A DNA stretch of 33,541 nt. Source: Alphaproteobacteria bacterium. Its GTDB lineage: Bacteria; Pseudomonadota; Alphaproteobacteria; Puniceispirillales; Puniceispirillaceae. The position numbers and the translations under genes were made by a program. Where the stretch lies: NCBI GenBank assembly GCA_012269555.1, contig JAAXKA010000064.1:1-33541 (forward strand), written 5' to 3'. Positions within the stretch are counted from its first letter, which is position 1. Every line of letters begins with the position of its first letter. The notes under the pieces are model-generated. The model did not search any database. It saw only the letters and a list, made by a program, of their open reading frames with translations, and was not told the DNA's origin. Below, one piece after another: positions 1 through 7,653 of this stretch.

Positions 1-143
1 TTAGCACCTTGGTTGAGGGAACTCAAGTCGGAACAGGTGTTTTAGACCCTCTCGGGGCTTCAATTGAAAATGGTCCAGATTTATATTTCAAACTGATAAG
101 AAATATGGCCTCTTCTCTGAAGAATTGTTTAACGAAATCGTAA
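1..143 (+). CDS. znuA: Zinc ABC transporter substrate-binding protein, C-terminal end (partial)
   Basis: Only the last 46 codons are inside the window; the reading frame begins at base 3 and ends at TAA 141-143. The visible tail contains VGVLDPLG-like sequence (GTGVLDPLGASIENGPDLYF), followed by LIRNMASSLKNCL. This is the characteristic end of ZnuA-type periplasmic zinc-binding proteins of the cluster A-I family, which deliver Zn2+ to the ZnuBC permease. The family's histidine ligands and signal peptide would lie upstream of the window and cannot be checked. The gene converges on the Gfo/Idh gene, with a hairpin and T-tract between and inside the gene ends. A manganese-binding paralogue is possible, but the ending fits the zinc group best. 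Confidence 0.8.
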   Translation, partial: STLVEGTQVGTGVLDPLGASIENGPDLYFKLIRNMASSLKNCLTKS

Positions 144-165
144 AATTGTAATCAAACATAATAAG

Positions 166-1269
166 TTAAAAAAAGTGCTGCATATCTATTGTCTCTCCGG
201 TTGCAGCGCTTTTTTGCGCTGCAAGAGCTATTTTAACTGCAGCATATCCGTCTTTTAAGCTAACTTCGGGTTGAGATTGTTCTTTGAGCATCTTTGCAAA
301 ATTTGCATGTTGGAAATAAGTTGCTCCGTTATGGTCTCCAACATTCAATAAAACAGTATCTACTGGGGTATCAATGAATTGAACTGGTTTTCCTTCGCGA
401 GGTGATATAACAACTTGCGGTGTTGGTTGAGGATGAGTTTTGTGCTGCCAAAAACGCCCTGGACCAGGTACTAAAGCCTCTATTTTTCCAGATTTTCCTA
501 CAACAGAAATCTCTTCTTGATATCGAGAACCCTCAGCAAACATACACAACTCAAGCATACCTTTTATTCCGTTCTCGAATTCTATTAAAACATATCCATG
601 GTCATCTATATCAGGGGTTATGCCGTCATATTTTTCATCTTTATGATTAACGGCTTGACCGCTAAGAGCCATTACTTTTTTTGCTTCGCTTTTTGTGATA
701 AGCCGCATTAAATCAAAAAAATGGCAGCATTTTTCAACAAATGTTCCGCCAGAATTTCTGTTAAATCTGTTCCAATTATTCACCTTAGTTAAGAACGGAA
801 ACCGATGTTCCTTAATAGATACCATAGAGACACCATCCGTGACTTGCTCTATTTTCTCTAAAAGACACGCAATGGGGGGCATGTATCGATATTCCATAGC
901 AACCCACACTGGTTTAGGATAGCTTGATATAAGGTTGGAGATGCGTTTATCATCTGCGGAATTTGTGAATAGTGGCTTTTCAATCATCACGGGTATTGGA
1001 TGAGTTGCAGCTATTTCTTCAAACTGTTCTAAGTGTAAGTTGTTTGGTGATGCAATTACCACACAATCTAAGGATTTTATTCCTAATAATTCCTGAATGG
1101 ATTCGACGTGCGACGCGTTTGGAGCGATAATAGAGGCTTTTTCTCTCATTTTCTTATCTGGTTCAAAGATGCCGGCAACATTAGACCCTTTAATTAGATT
1201 AATATTTTTAATGTGTTCCTGGCCCATCATACCGCAACCGACAAACCCATAATTCAATTTTTTAGCCAC
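166..1269 (-). CDS. Gfo/Idh/MocA family NAD(P)-dependent oxidoreductase or glycosidase
   Basis: 367 residues from a GTG start at 1269, with an AAAGG ribosome-binding site nine bases upstream. The N-terminal Rossmann domain has GCGMMG at residues 11-16. The family EKP motif (Lys98) closes the nucleotide domain. The C-terminal alpha/beta domain carries GGTFVEKCCHFFD around 174-186, with His183 at the usual catalytic position; Glu179 sits where inositol dehydrogenases have Asp. There is no signal peptide, so the protein is cytoplasmic. Substrates in this family are mostly sugars and polyols. Some members use NAD+ transiently for glycoside hydrolysis (GH109, GH188). The gene is divergent from the SsuD-like and aldo/keto reductase pair, which suggests a role in sugar or sulfo-sugar handling. 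The exact reaction cannot be read from the sequence. Confidence 0.85.
   Translation of the reverse strand: MAKKLNYGFVGCGMMGQEHIKNINLIKGSNVAGIFEPDKKMREKASIIAPNASHVESIQELLGIKSLDCVVIASPNNLHLEQFEEIAATHPIPVMIEKPLFTNSADDKRISNLISSYPKPVWVAMEYRYMPPIACLLEKIEQVTDGVSMVSIKEHRFPFLTKVNNWNRFNRNSGGTFVEKCCHFFDLMRLITKSEAKKVMALSGQAVNHKDEKYDGITPDIDDHGYVLIEFENGIKGMLELCMFAEGSRYQEEISVVGKSGKIEALVPGPGRFWQHKTHPQPTPQVVISPREGKPVQFIDTPVDTVLLNVGDHNGATYFQHANFAKMLKEQSQPEVSLKDGYAAVKIALAAQKSAATGETIDMQHFF
169..215. terminator. Candidate bidirectional terminator overlapping the Gfo/Idh stop
   Basis: Bases 169-182 (AAAAAAGTGCTGCA) pair with 202-215 (TGCAGCGCTTTTTT) over 14 positions, including one G-T wobble. The structure runs into T-tracts on both strands: 210-215 on the plus strand, and a minus-strand tract that contains the Gfo/Idh stop. 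It could therefore end both the ZnuA transcript and the convergent Gfo/Idh transcript. A second, mutually exclusive perfect hairpin uses 201-209 and 216-224 around the same T-run. Much of the element lies in the Gfo/Idh coding sequence, so part of the symmetry may be coincidental. Confidence 0.45.
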
Positions 1270-1337
1270 TAAAAAGTACCTTTACAGTTGTGAGTTTATT
1301 TGCAATTAAATTAATCAATTTAAAAATTTTTTTGAAA

Positions 1338-1343
1338 TATAAT
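1338..1343 (+). promoter_or_regulatory. Candidate -10 box upstream of the SsuD-like gene
   Basis: A perfect TATAAT lies about 90 bases before the preferred ATG at 1434, in the 164-base spacer between the divergent Gfo/Idh gene and the SsuD-like gene. No convincing -35 hexamer sits at 16-18 bases upstream, and the region is so AT-rich that chance matches are likely. Confidence 0.25.
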
Positions 1344-1433
1344 AGAGTTTAAAACAGATCCTAAGCGTTTCTCATAGGCTTTTTTATTTTCGAAGTCATA
1401 ATTATAATGAGACATAAAACTTTTGGAGAAAAA

Positions 1434-2591
1434 ATGACTGTAGTTCAAGTTACTTCACAGGAATCAAATGCGGTAGAGGTGTCATGGTTTTCAGCATTAT
1501 GTTCAGATGATTATGCCTATCTCGGAGTGCCTGATACCTCTCTGAAGTCATCTTGGCAGCACTGTTCTGAGATTGTAAAAACTGCAGAGCAACAGGGGTT
1601 TCGAAATATACTGTGTCCGTCCTCTTATCAAGTTGGCCAGGATACTTTAACGTTTGTTGCCGGCTGTGCACCTATAACTTCAAAAATAAATTTACTTGCT
1701 GCAGTGAGATGTGGAGAGATGCAACCAATTATGTTAGCAAGAACGCTTGCCACATTGGACCATATGCTTGAGGGGCGCTTAACAGTAAATATCATCTCTT
1801 CTGATTTTCCTGGTCAAGTAGAGGATAGCGCTTACCGATATCAGCGTTCTCGAGAAGTTGTACAAATTTTAAAGCAAGCTTGGACTCAAGATAAAATTAA
1901 TTTTAAGGGTAAAATTTATCAATTTGAAAATATAACTACGGATCCAGCAAAACCATATCAGCAAAACGGTGGACCATTATTATACTTCGGAGGTTATTCT
2001 CCATCTGCTTTAGCTTTATGTGCTGAGTATTGTGACGTATATCTTATGTGGCCTGAAACAAAGGAGATACTAGCACATAGAATGAAGACAGTATCAAATT
2101 TGGCAGAAGAGCATAACAGGACTTTAGACTATGGATTGCGCGTTCATGTGATAGTAAGAGACACAGAAAAAGAAGCGAGGGAATACGCAGAGGGCCTTGT
2201 CTCAAAACTTGATGATGGAAAAGGAAGTGAAATAAGAGGACGTGCATTAGATAGCACTTCTTTGGGAGTAGCTAATCAGACAAAAAATCGTGAGAATGCA
2301 GACCGTTATGGGTATATAGAACCGAATTTATGGACTGGGGTTGGTAGAGCCCGCTCTGGATGTGGGGCAGCTCTTGTTGGATCAACTGACCAAGTGCTAT
2401 CCGAACTCGAATCATATCAAAAAATGGGCATTAGAGCATTTATTCTATCTGGTTATCCCCATATAGATGAGTGCAAAAATTTTGGATCAAAAGTAATTAG
2501 TAATTTGAATACTTGCTCATTACCCCATCTTTATGGAAGGGTGCCTGATTCCCCACCGTTAACACCGCTGGCAGCTGGAGACCGATACTAA
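1434..2591 (+). CDS. SsuD-family FMNH2-dependent sulfonate monooxygenase-like protein (LLM class)
   Basis: 385 residues from ATG 1434, preferred because GGAG at 1425-1428 is correctly spaced; an upstream in-frame ATG at 1407 would add nine residues. The protein is a bacterial-luciferase-like TIM barrel. Counting from 1434, it aligns with E. coli SsuD through Trp206, Arg236 and His238 (in LRVHVIVR), Arg307 (in GVGRARSG), Tyr341 and His343 (in SGYPH). These are the sulfonate-pocket and catalytic positions of alkanesulfonate monooxygenases. The SsuD Cys54 position is not a cysteine here. Such enzymes use reduced FMN and O2 to cleave C-SO3- to an aldehyde plus sulfite. No flavin reductase gene is visible. 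The stop is one base from the aldo/keto reductase start, so the two are translationally linked. The substrate may be an alkanesulfonate or a sulfo-sugar such as sulfoquinovose. Confidence 0.82.
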   Translation: MTVVQVTSQESNAVEVSWFSALCSDDYAYLGVPDTSLKSSWQHCSEIVKTAEQQGFRNILCPSSYQVGQDTLTFVAGCAPITSKINLLAAVRCGEMQPIMLARTLATLDHMLEGRLTVNIISSDFPGQVEDSAYRYQRSREVVQILKQAWTQDKINFKGKIYQFENITTDPAKPYQQNGGPLLYFGGYSPSALALCAEYCDVYLMWPETKEILAHRMKTVSNLAEEHNRTLDYGLRVHVIVRDTEKEAREYAEGLVSKLDDGKGSEIRGRALDSTSLGVANQTKNRENADRYGYIEPNLWTGVGRARSGCGAALVGSTDQVLSELESYQKMGIRAFILSGYPHIDECKNFGSKVISNLNTCSLPHLYGRVPDSPPLTPLAAGDRY

Positions 2592-2592
2592 A

Positions 2593-3483
2593 ATGGAACG
2601 AATAAAAGTAAGCGAAAATGTTTCCTTATCTCGAATTATTTATGGAATGTGGCGATTAACAGATGATATGGATACAAGCTCGTCGCACATAACAAAAAAA
2701 TTAGAGGCTTGTCTTGAACAGCAAATTACAACTATAGACCAGGCTGATATATACGGAGGGTATGAAGCAGAGGAATTATTAGGAGTATCCTTAAAAGAAT
2801 CCGGTTATAGAGATAAGCTCGAAATCGTAACTAAATGTGGAATTATTGCTCCGGTTGGTAGATTTAAGCAATCCCCAGTTAAATATTATGATACGTCGAA
2901 AGAACATATTTACCAGTCAGTTGAGCACTCTTTGAAACTGATGAATATAGATTATATCGACCTACTTTTACTACACCGTCCGGATCCCTTTATGAATCCA
3001 GAAGAAACTGGGTTTACATTAGATAGTTTGGTTGAGCAGGGAAAAGTTAGAGAAGTAGGGGTTTCAAATTTCAAACCCTATGATTTTTCTTTGTTGCAAT
3101 CATTTATGCACAAAAAACTTGTAACAAATCAGATTGAAATAAGTATAATATCAAATGATTGTTTTACAAATGGTGATCTAGCATTCATGCAAGAAAAACG
3201 ATTGCCAATAATGGCTTGGTCTCCATTGGCCGGTGGAAAACTCTTTGATAGCGATAATAAATTCTTAATCGATCTCCTTAAAGAGATTTCAAATATTTAC
3301 AACACCACACCGGCAGCTATCGCAATTGCCTGGTTGCTCGCTCACCCAGCCAATATTATGCCAGTCATGGGAACCAATTCACTAACACGAATCAGGGCTC
3401 TTTCTAAGGCATGTGATATAAATCTAGACAAACAAAGCTGGTTTAGAATTTATGAAACCGCTATGGGTCACGAGGTGCCTTAA
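2593..3483 (+). CDS. Aldo/keto reductase, YdhF-like (COG4989 type)
   Basis: 296 residues, close to the usual AKR length. The catalytic tetrad is intact: Asp49 and Tyr54 in IDQADIYGGY, Lys81 in TKCG, and His128 in LLLHRP. The late segments GVSNFKP and GTNS fit the NADPH-binding end of the barrel. ADIYGGYEAEELLG matches the E. coli YdhF subgroup of predicted oxidoreductases. The ATG at 2593 follows the upstream TAA after a single base, and GGAG at 2577-2580 can act as its ribosome-binding site, so it forms an operon with the SsuD-like gene. An attractive role is reducing the aldehyde produced by that monooxygenase, as SmoB does for 6-oxo-glucose. That role is inferred from position, not from residues. 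Confidence 0.87.
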   Translation: MERIKVSENVSLSRIIYGMWRLTDDMDTSSSHITKKLEACLEQQITTIDQADIYGGYEAEELLGVSLKESGYRDKLEIVTKCGIIAPVGRFKQSPVKYYDTSKEHIYQSVEHSLKLMNIDYIDLLLLHRPDPFMNPEETGFTLDSLVEQGKVREVGVSNFKPYDFSLLQSFMHKKLVTNQIEISIISNDCFTNGDLAFMQEKRLPIMAWSPLAGGKLFDSDNKFLIDLLKEISNIYNTTPAAIAIAWLLAHPANIMPVMGTNSLTRIRALSKACDINLDKQSWFRIYETAMGHEVP

Positions 3484-3597
3484 TTTTTCATTTAAAATTT
3501 ACTTTTATATATATAAAAATACTAAACTCTCTATTTATTAAATATCTGTTTTCCATAAATTTTTTGAAAACATTTTAATTATTAAGTTGATTGTTTG

Positions 3598-3627
3598 TTG
3601 AGAAATTAAATCAGGTAATTTTAAAAT
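3598..3627 (+). promoter_or_regulatory. Candidate sigma70-type promoter for the agl operon
   Basis: TTGAGA at 3598-3603 and TAAAAT at 3622-3627 are separated by 18 bases, each one mismatch from consensus. They lie in the 259-base gap before aglE and would give a leader of roughly 110 bases. The gap is very AT-rich, so the match is suggestive only. Confidence 0.35.
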
Positions 3628-3701
3628 ACATATTAGCTACTTGTGTATTTAAATAAAATATGTGTAAGGTCGTGGTCATTAAGGGGATTGGTATTTCAAA
3701 T

Positions 3702-3723
3702 TTTGATCCTTTAATGGGTCAAA
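3702..3723 (+). promoter_or_regulatory. Inverted repeat just upstream of the aglE ribosome-binding site
   Basis: TTTGATCC (3702-3709) and GGGTCAAA (3716-3723) form an 8-base inverted repeat with one G-T pair and a 6-base spacer. The repeat ends seven bases before the AGGAGG at 3731-3736. It could be a repressor operator of the kind used by LacI-family AglR in relatives, or an RNA hairpin next to the ribosome-binding site. No aglR-like gene lies in the window. Confidence 0.35.
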
Positions 3724-3742
3724 GATTATTAGGAGGAAATAA

Positions 3743-5077
3743 ATGAAATATACTCGTAATATGATTGGTGCAGCCACTTTTGCATCATTCTTGTTAGCAG
3801 GGTCTGCCTACGCAGATGTTTGCGATACACCATCTAAATTGGGTGACTTAGGAAGTTTTCCTGGTGAGGTTATCACTATGCAGGGTTCCATGTTGGGTAC
3901 CGACCAAGAAATGCTTGAAGCAACATTTAGTTGTTTTGAGAAAGCAACTGGTGCTACTATTCAATATTCGGGTTCTCGAGATTTTGCAGCGTTGGTTGTT
4001 GCGGATTTACGTTCTAACAACGCCCCAAACATCGCTATTTTCCCGCAGCCAGGTCTCGCAGCGGATATGGCAAAAGAAGGACATTTAGTTCCTCTTGGTG
4101 ATGACATGGCTGATTGGATGGCTAAAAATTATGGGGCTGGCTCTTCTTGGGTTGACCTAGGAACTTATGCTGATGCAAACGGCAAAGAGAATTTTTATGG
4201 TTTTGCCTATAAAATGGACCTTAAGTCTTTAGTTTGGTATTCGCCAGAACAATTCGAAGATAATGGCTATGAAATTCCAAAAACAATGGAAGAGTTAATT
4301 GAGCTATCCGACCAGATGGTCGCTGATGGAAACACACCTTGGTGTATCGGCATCGAGTCTGGTAACGCGACTGGTTGGACTGCGACAGATTGGATGGAAG
4401 ATCTGATGCTCAGAACAGCTTCACCTGCAAAATATGACCAATGGGTTTCAAACGAATTACCATTTAATAGTCCAGAGGTTATAAACGCGATGGAAGTTTT
4501 CGGAAAATTTTCGAGAAATGACGATTATGTTGCGGGTGGTGCATCTTCAGTTGCGACAACATCATTTGGTGATGCGCCGAAAGGTCTATTTACATCTCCA
4601 CCAAGCTGTATGATGCATCGTCAAGCATCCTTTATTTCTGGGTTCTTCCCGAAAAAAGGACAAGAAGTTGCAGATGGTGAGGCAGATGCATTTTACTTTC
4701 CACCTTATGCGTCTAAAAATTTAGGCAATCCTGTTCTTGGTGCAGGAACTCTTTACACAATGACTAAAGATTCGCCAGCTACACGTGCTTTTTTCAAGTT
4801 TCTAACTGAAGCCTCAGCCCATGAAGCTTGGATGCAGCAAGGGGTGCTTTTAACTGCGCATAAAGGGGCAAGTCTAGATGCCTATGCAACTCCGTTACTT
4901 CGTAAACAGGGCGAAATTTTGGTGAATGCTACAACTTTTCGTTTTGATGCTTCAGACTTAATGCCAGGCGCAATCGGAGCTGGAGCATTTTGGAGTGAAA
5001 TGACTGCATTTGCAAATGGCCAAGACGCTCAAACAACTGCTGATAATATTCAAGCAGCTTGGGATGCTATTAAGTAA
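3743..5077 (+). CDS. aglE: Alpha-glucoside ABC transporter, periplasmic substrate-binding protein
   Basis: 444 residues with a clear Sec signal peptide: basic start, hydrophobic core at residues 8-20, and a likely cut after Ala24 (SAYA-D). The mature part is a type 1 extracellular solute-binding protein of the carbohydrate CUT1 class. The segment ATDWMEDLMLRT followed by KWVSNE-like sequence (QWVSNELPFNSPEV) is typical of rhizobial AglE, which binds sucrose, maltose, trehalose and related alpha-glucosides. An ideal AGGAGG precedes the ATG by six bases, consistent with high expression. It is the first gene of an operon in the canonical order aglE-F-G-A-K. A strong hairpin directly downstream probably lowers read-through into the permeases. 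The exact sugar, including glucosylglycerol, cannot be decided here. Confidence 0.88.
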   Translation: MKYTRNMIGAATFASFLLAGSAYADVCDTPSKLGDLGSFPGEVITMQGSMLGTDQEMLEATFSCFEKATGATIQYSGSRDFAALVVADLRSNNAPNIAIFPQPGLAADMAKEGHLVPLGDDMADWMAKNYGAGSSWVDLGTYADANGKENFYGFAYKMDLKSLVWYSPEQFEDNGYEIPKTMEELIELSDQMVADGNTPWCIGIESGNATGWTATDWMEDLMLRTASPAKYDQWVSNELPFNSPEVINAMEVFGKFSRNDDYVAGGASSVATTSFGDAPKGLFTSPPSCMMHRQASFISGFFPKKGQEVADGEADAFYFPPYASKNLGNPVLGAGTLYTMTKDSPATRAFFKFLTEASAHEAWMQQGVLLTAHKGASLDAYATPLLRKQGEILVNATTFRFDASDLMPGAIGAGAFWSEMTAFANGQDAQTTADNIQAAWDAIK

Positions 5078-5098
5078 TTTCATCCAGTTTTGTTAAGC

Positions 5099-5130
5099 AT
5101 TGGAGCACGGGTTTATTCCTGTGCTCCAAT
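5099..5130 (+). terminator. Strong intercistronic hairpin between aglE and aglF
   Basis: ATTGGAGCACGGG (5099-5111) pairs with CCTGTGCTCCAAT (5118-5130) over 13 positions, including one G-T pair, around a TTTATT loop. It sits 22 bases after the aglE stop and 26 before the aglF start. The following CATTTTAAAA is a poor U-tract, so it is more likely an mRNA-stabilising or attenuating element than a full terminator. Such hairpins commonly raise binding-protein mRNA above permease mRNA. Confidence 0.7.
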
Positions 5131-5156
5131 CATTTTAAAATCAAGGTAATTAAGAC

Positions 5157-6410
5157 ATGCGACCAATTATGAAAATAGTTGCCAGCAACGGATTGGCTAT
5201 TTTGTTGACGATTATCTGTGTATTGCCTATTACAGCCATCTTCGCATACTCTCTTACTGCACCCCTTGATAATCTTTTTTCCAATTTGGGATTATGGTTG
5301 CGCGAAAGTCGAGATTGGTCATTAGCAGCGATAGATGTAGAATTAAGATTTGCTAAAATTAGTTTTGCAGTCCGCTCAGTGGTAATTGCCGTTGGCATTT
5401 CGTGTTTATATTTTTGGATTACTAATTGGCTAAATAGTGGTTTAGCCAGAGCACAAGAGCAAAAGTCAATTGGCCGCCAATCTGCAATCATAGAGGCCAT
5501 TCAGCCCTGGATTTTTGTTGGGCCAGCGCTTGTTCTGCTCACCTTATTCCTTGTCGTTCCCGCTTTTATAACACTCGGAATTTCATTTCAGGAAGCCAAT
5601 GGAGATTTTACAACCAATAATTATTCATTCATATGGGATCCAAAAGCATTAGGGTACATCCAATTTAGATTTGCAATGAGAAATAGTTTAATGTGGCTAA
5701 TTCTTGTGCCAACATTTTGCATTATTTTTGGGCTTGCAGTCGCTGTATTGGCTGATTCATTGAAGTGGGGTGTTGTTGCAAAAACATTTATTTTTGTTCC
5801 CATGGCTATATCTTTTGTTGGTGCTGCTGTCATATGGAGAAATATTTTTGCTGGCGGTGGCATCGAAGCTCAACAAGTTATGAATGGTTTTACTCCCTCT
5901 TATCAAACTGGATTATTAAAATCTTTGCTCGGGCACCCTCCCTCATACAATGAACCACTTTATAATTTGAAATTTTGGGGTAATTTCTTTTTGATGTGGA
6001 TTATGGTTTGGATTAAAACTGGTTTTGCTATGGTCATTTTTTCTGCAGCACTAAGAGGAGTTCCAAAGGAAACGGTAGAGGCTGCAATTATAGATGGAGC
6101 AAATCCATGGCAACTTTTTTTTAAAATCAAACTACCACAAATTTATTCTACAGTAGTTGTCGTTTGGACATATATGGTGACAGAGGTCCTCAAAGTCTTT
6201 GATATCCCATATGCATTATCTGCAAATGACGATGATAAATTATTGCTTGCGACAATGATGGAGGCAGCCAAAAATACCTGGTCAATTGGCGGTGATGCAG
6301 TAGATAATCTATTTGCTTCAATAGCTATTATGTTAATGATAACCGTTATACCTCACATGATATTCAACGCTTGGCGGCTCAGAAAAGAGCAAAAAGAATT
6401 AGGTAATTGA
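5157..6410 (+). CDS. aglF: Alpha-glucoside ABC transporter, inner-membrane permease AglF
   Basis: 417 residues, longer than most CUT1 permeases because of an N-terminal extension with two hydrophobic segments (about 11-31 and 70-90). The usual first segment follows at about 117-141. The conserved ATPase-coupling EAA loop is EAAIIDGANPWQLFFKIKLP at 308-327. The protein would pair with AglG to form the translocation pore fed by AglE and driven by AglK. The start at 5157 is the first ATG, with an AAGG-like site upstream; a second in-frame ATG four codons later is possible. The gene lies immediately after the aglE hairpin and 13 bases before aglG. Confidence 0.88.
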   Translation: MRPIMKIVASNGLAILLTIICVLPITAIFAYSLTAPLDNLFSNLGLWLRESRDWSLAAIDVELRFAKISFAVRSVVIAVGISCLYFWITNWLNSGLARAQEQKSIGRQSAIIEAIQPWIFVGPALVLLTLFLVVPAFITLGISFQEANGDFTTNNYSFIWDPKALGYIQFRFAMRNSLMWLILVPTFCIIFGLAVAVLADSLKWGVVAKTFIFVPMAISFVGAAVIWRNIFAGGGIEAQQVMNGFTPSYQTGLLKSLLGHPPSYNEPLYNLKFWGNFFLMWIMVWIKTGFAMVIFSAALRGVPKETVEAAIIDGANPWQLFFKIKLPQIYSTVVVVWTYMVTEVLKVFDIPYALSANDDDKLLLATMMEAAKNTWSIGGDAVDNLFASIAIMLMITVIPHMIFNAWRLRKEQKELGN

Positions 6411-6423
6411 GGATATTGACACC

Positions 6424-7650
6424 ATGATAAACCGAACTTTGAGTAATATTGTGTTAGGCTTGATAGTGGTAATTTGGGTTGTTCCTTTTATAGCGCTTGT
6501 AGCCACCTCGCTTCGTTCTGAGATGGCTACAAAAACCTCTGGTTTTTGGACCTCATTTACACCAACCATATTAGGGCATCGTTTTAGCACTCATGACAAG
6601 AATGAAGTGTTAAAATCAAACCAATTAACCGGAAATATATTTAAAAGAATAAATAAAGAGCAAGCGTGGTTTCCAGTTTCCGGTAGCGTTGAGTCCATAA
6701 TGTTTAAAGGCCGTGTGCCAGATCCTAACAATCCTGGAAAAACTGTTTTACAGAAAAAACTCGTACCTGTTGGGGAAGTTATGAAAGTAAGGGGTGGTGA
6801 TTTTATTTTTCAGACAAATGGGGATTTTATATGGACTTTTCCTCAGGGCTCCGAGCTAAAACCAAAAAAATTAGATGTGTTTATTAATCAGGACCCCGTA
6901 TTTGCGCCAGAGGCTTACGTAGAGGTTCTCATTGATAATGAAAATGTGCCTAATGCCCTTATCTCATCATTTATAGTAACAATACCCGCTACTATTATTC
7001 CTATTACAATAGCTGCATTTGCTGCATATGCATTTGCATGGATGAAATTTCCAGGAAGAGACTGGATATTTATCGCAGTTGTGACATTGATGATCGTCCC
7101 AACCCAATTAGCTTTCTTACCGATTTTGCAAGGATTTAATGGAATAGCTACTTGGATGATGGCGCTCCAGGAGTTGCTTACAGATTGTGAGATAACGGAT
7201 AGTTGCTCTGTTCCCTCAAAGTCTTTTGCAAGTCTTTGGATTACTCATACTGCATTTGGGCAACCTCTTGCTATTTATCTTTTGCGAAATTATATAGTCG
7301 GGCTTCCTAAAGAGCTGCTTGAGAGTGCAAGGATAGATGGTGCTTCTCACATGCAAATTTTTCTCAAGATTATAGTACCTCTATCTGTTCCTGCACTAGC
7401 ATCTTTTGCAATTTTTCAATTTTTATGGATATGGAATGACCTTCTAGTAGCTCTTTATATTGGTCCCAGTAACTCAGATGAACGTGTCTTCCCAATTTTA
7501 TTAGAGCAGCAGTTAGGTACTTTTGGTGATCAGCTTCATCTTTTGAATGCGTCAGCTGTTATTTCAATGATAATTCCCGTGATAGTATTTCTTGCTATGC
7601 AGCGATATTTTATTCGTGGGTTGCTTGCTGGTTCGGTAAAAGGAGGCTGA
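6424..7650 (+). CDS. aglG: Alpha-glucoside ABC transporter, inner-membrane permease AglG
   Basis: 408 residues. The first membrane segment (about 9-30) is followed by a large hydrophilic stretch of roughly 150 residues (about 31-178), and then the remaining membrane segments. The EAA loop is ESARIDGASHMQIFLKIIVP at 300-319. The long loop, probably periplasmic, follows the first helix and contains a beta-rich-looking region (residues 83-157); an extended loop at this place is a feature I associate with AglG-type permeases. GAGG at 6409-6412 precedes the start and overlaps the aglF stop region. The last codons contain GGAGG, which serves the next gene. It forms the transport pore with AglF. Confidence 0.88.
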   Translation: MINRTLSNIVLGLIVVIWVVPFIALVATSLRSEMATKTSGFWTSFTPTILGHRFSTHDKNEVLKSNQLTGNIFKRINKEQAWFPVSGSVESIMFKGRVPDPNNPGKTVLQKKLVPVGEVMKVRGGDFIFQTNGDFIWTFPQGSELKPKKLDVFINQDPVFAPEAYVEVLIDNENVPNALISSFIVTIPATIIPITIAAFAAYAFAWMKFPGRDWIFIAVVTLMIVPTQLAFLPILQGFNGIATWMMALQELLTDCEITDSCSVPSKSFASLWITHTAFGQPLAIYLLRNYIVGLPKELLESARIDGASHMQIFLKIIVPLSVPALASFAIFQFLWIWNDLLVALYIGPSNSDERVFPILLEQQLGTFGDQLHLLNASAVISMIIPVIVFLAMQRYFIRGLLAGSVKGG

Positions 7651-7653
7651 TAA

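Noticed and set aside
5150-5500. Minus-strand open frame of 116 codons
   Set aside because: It lies antisense to the start of aglF, has no family resemblance, and is explained by the well-supported permease gene.
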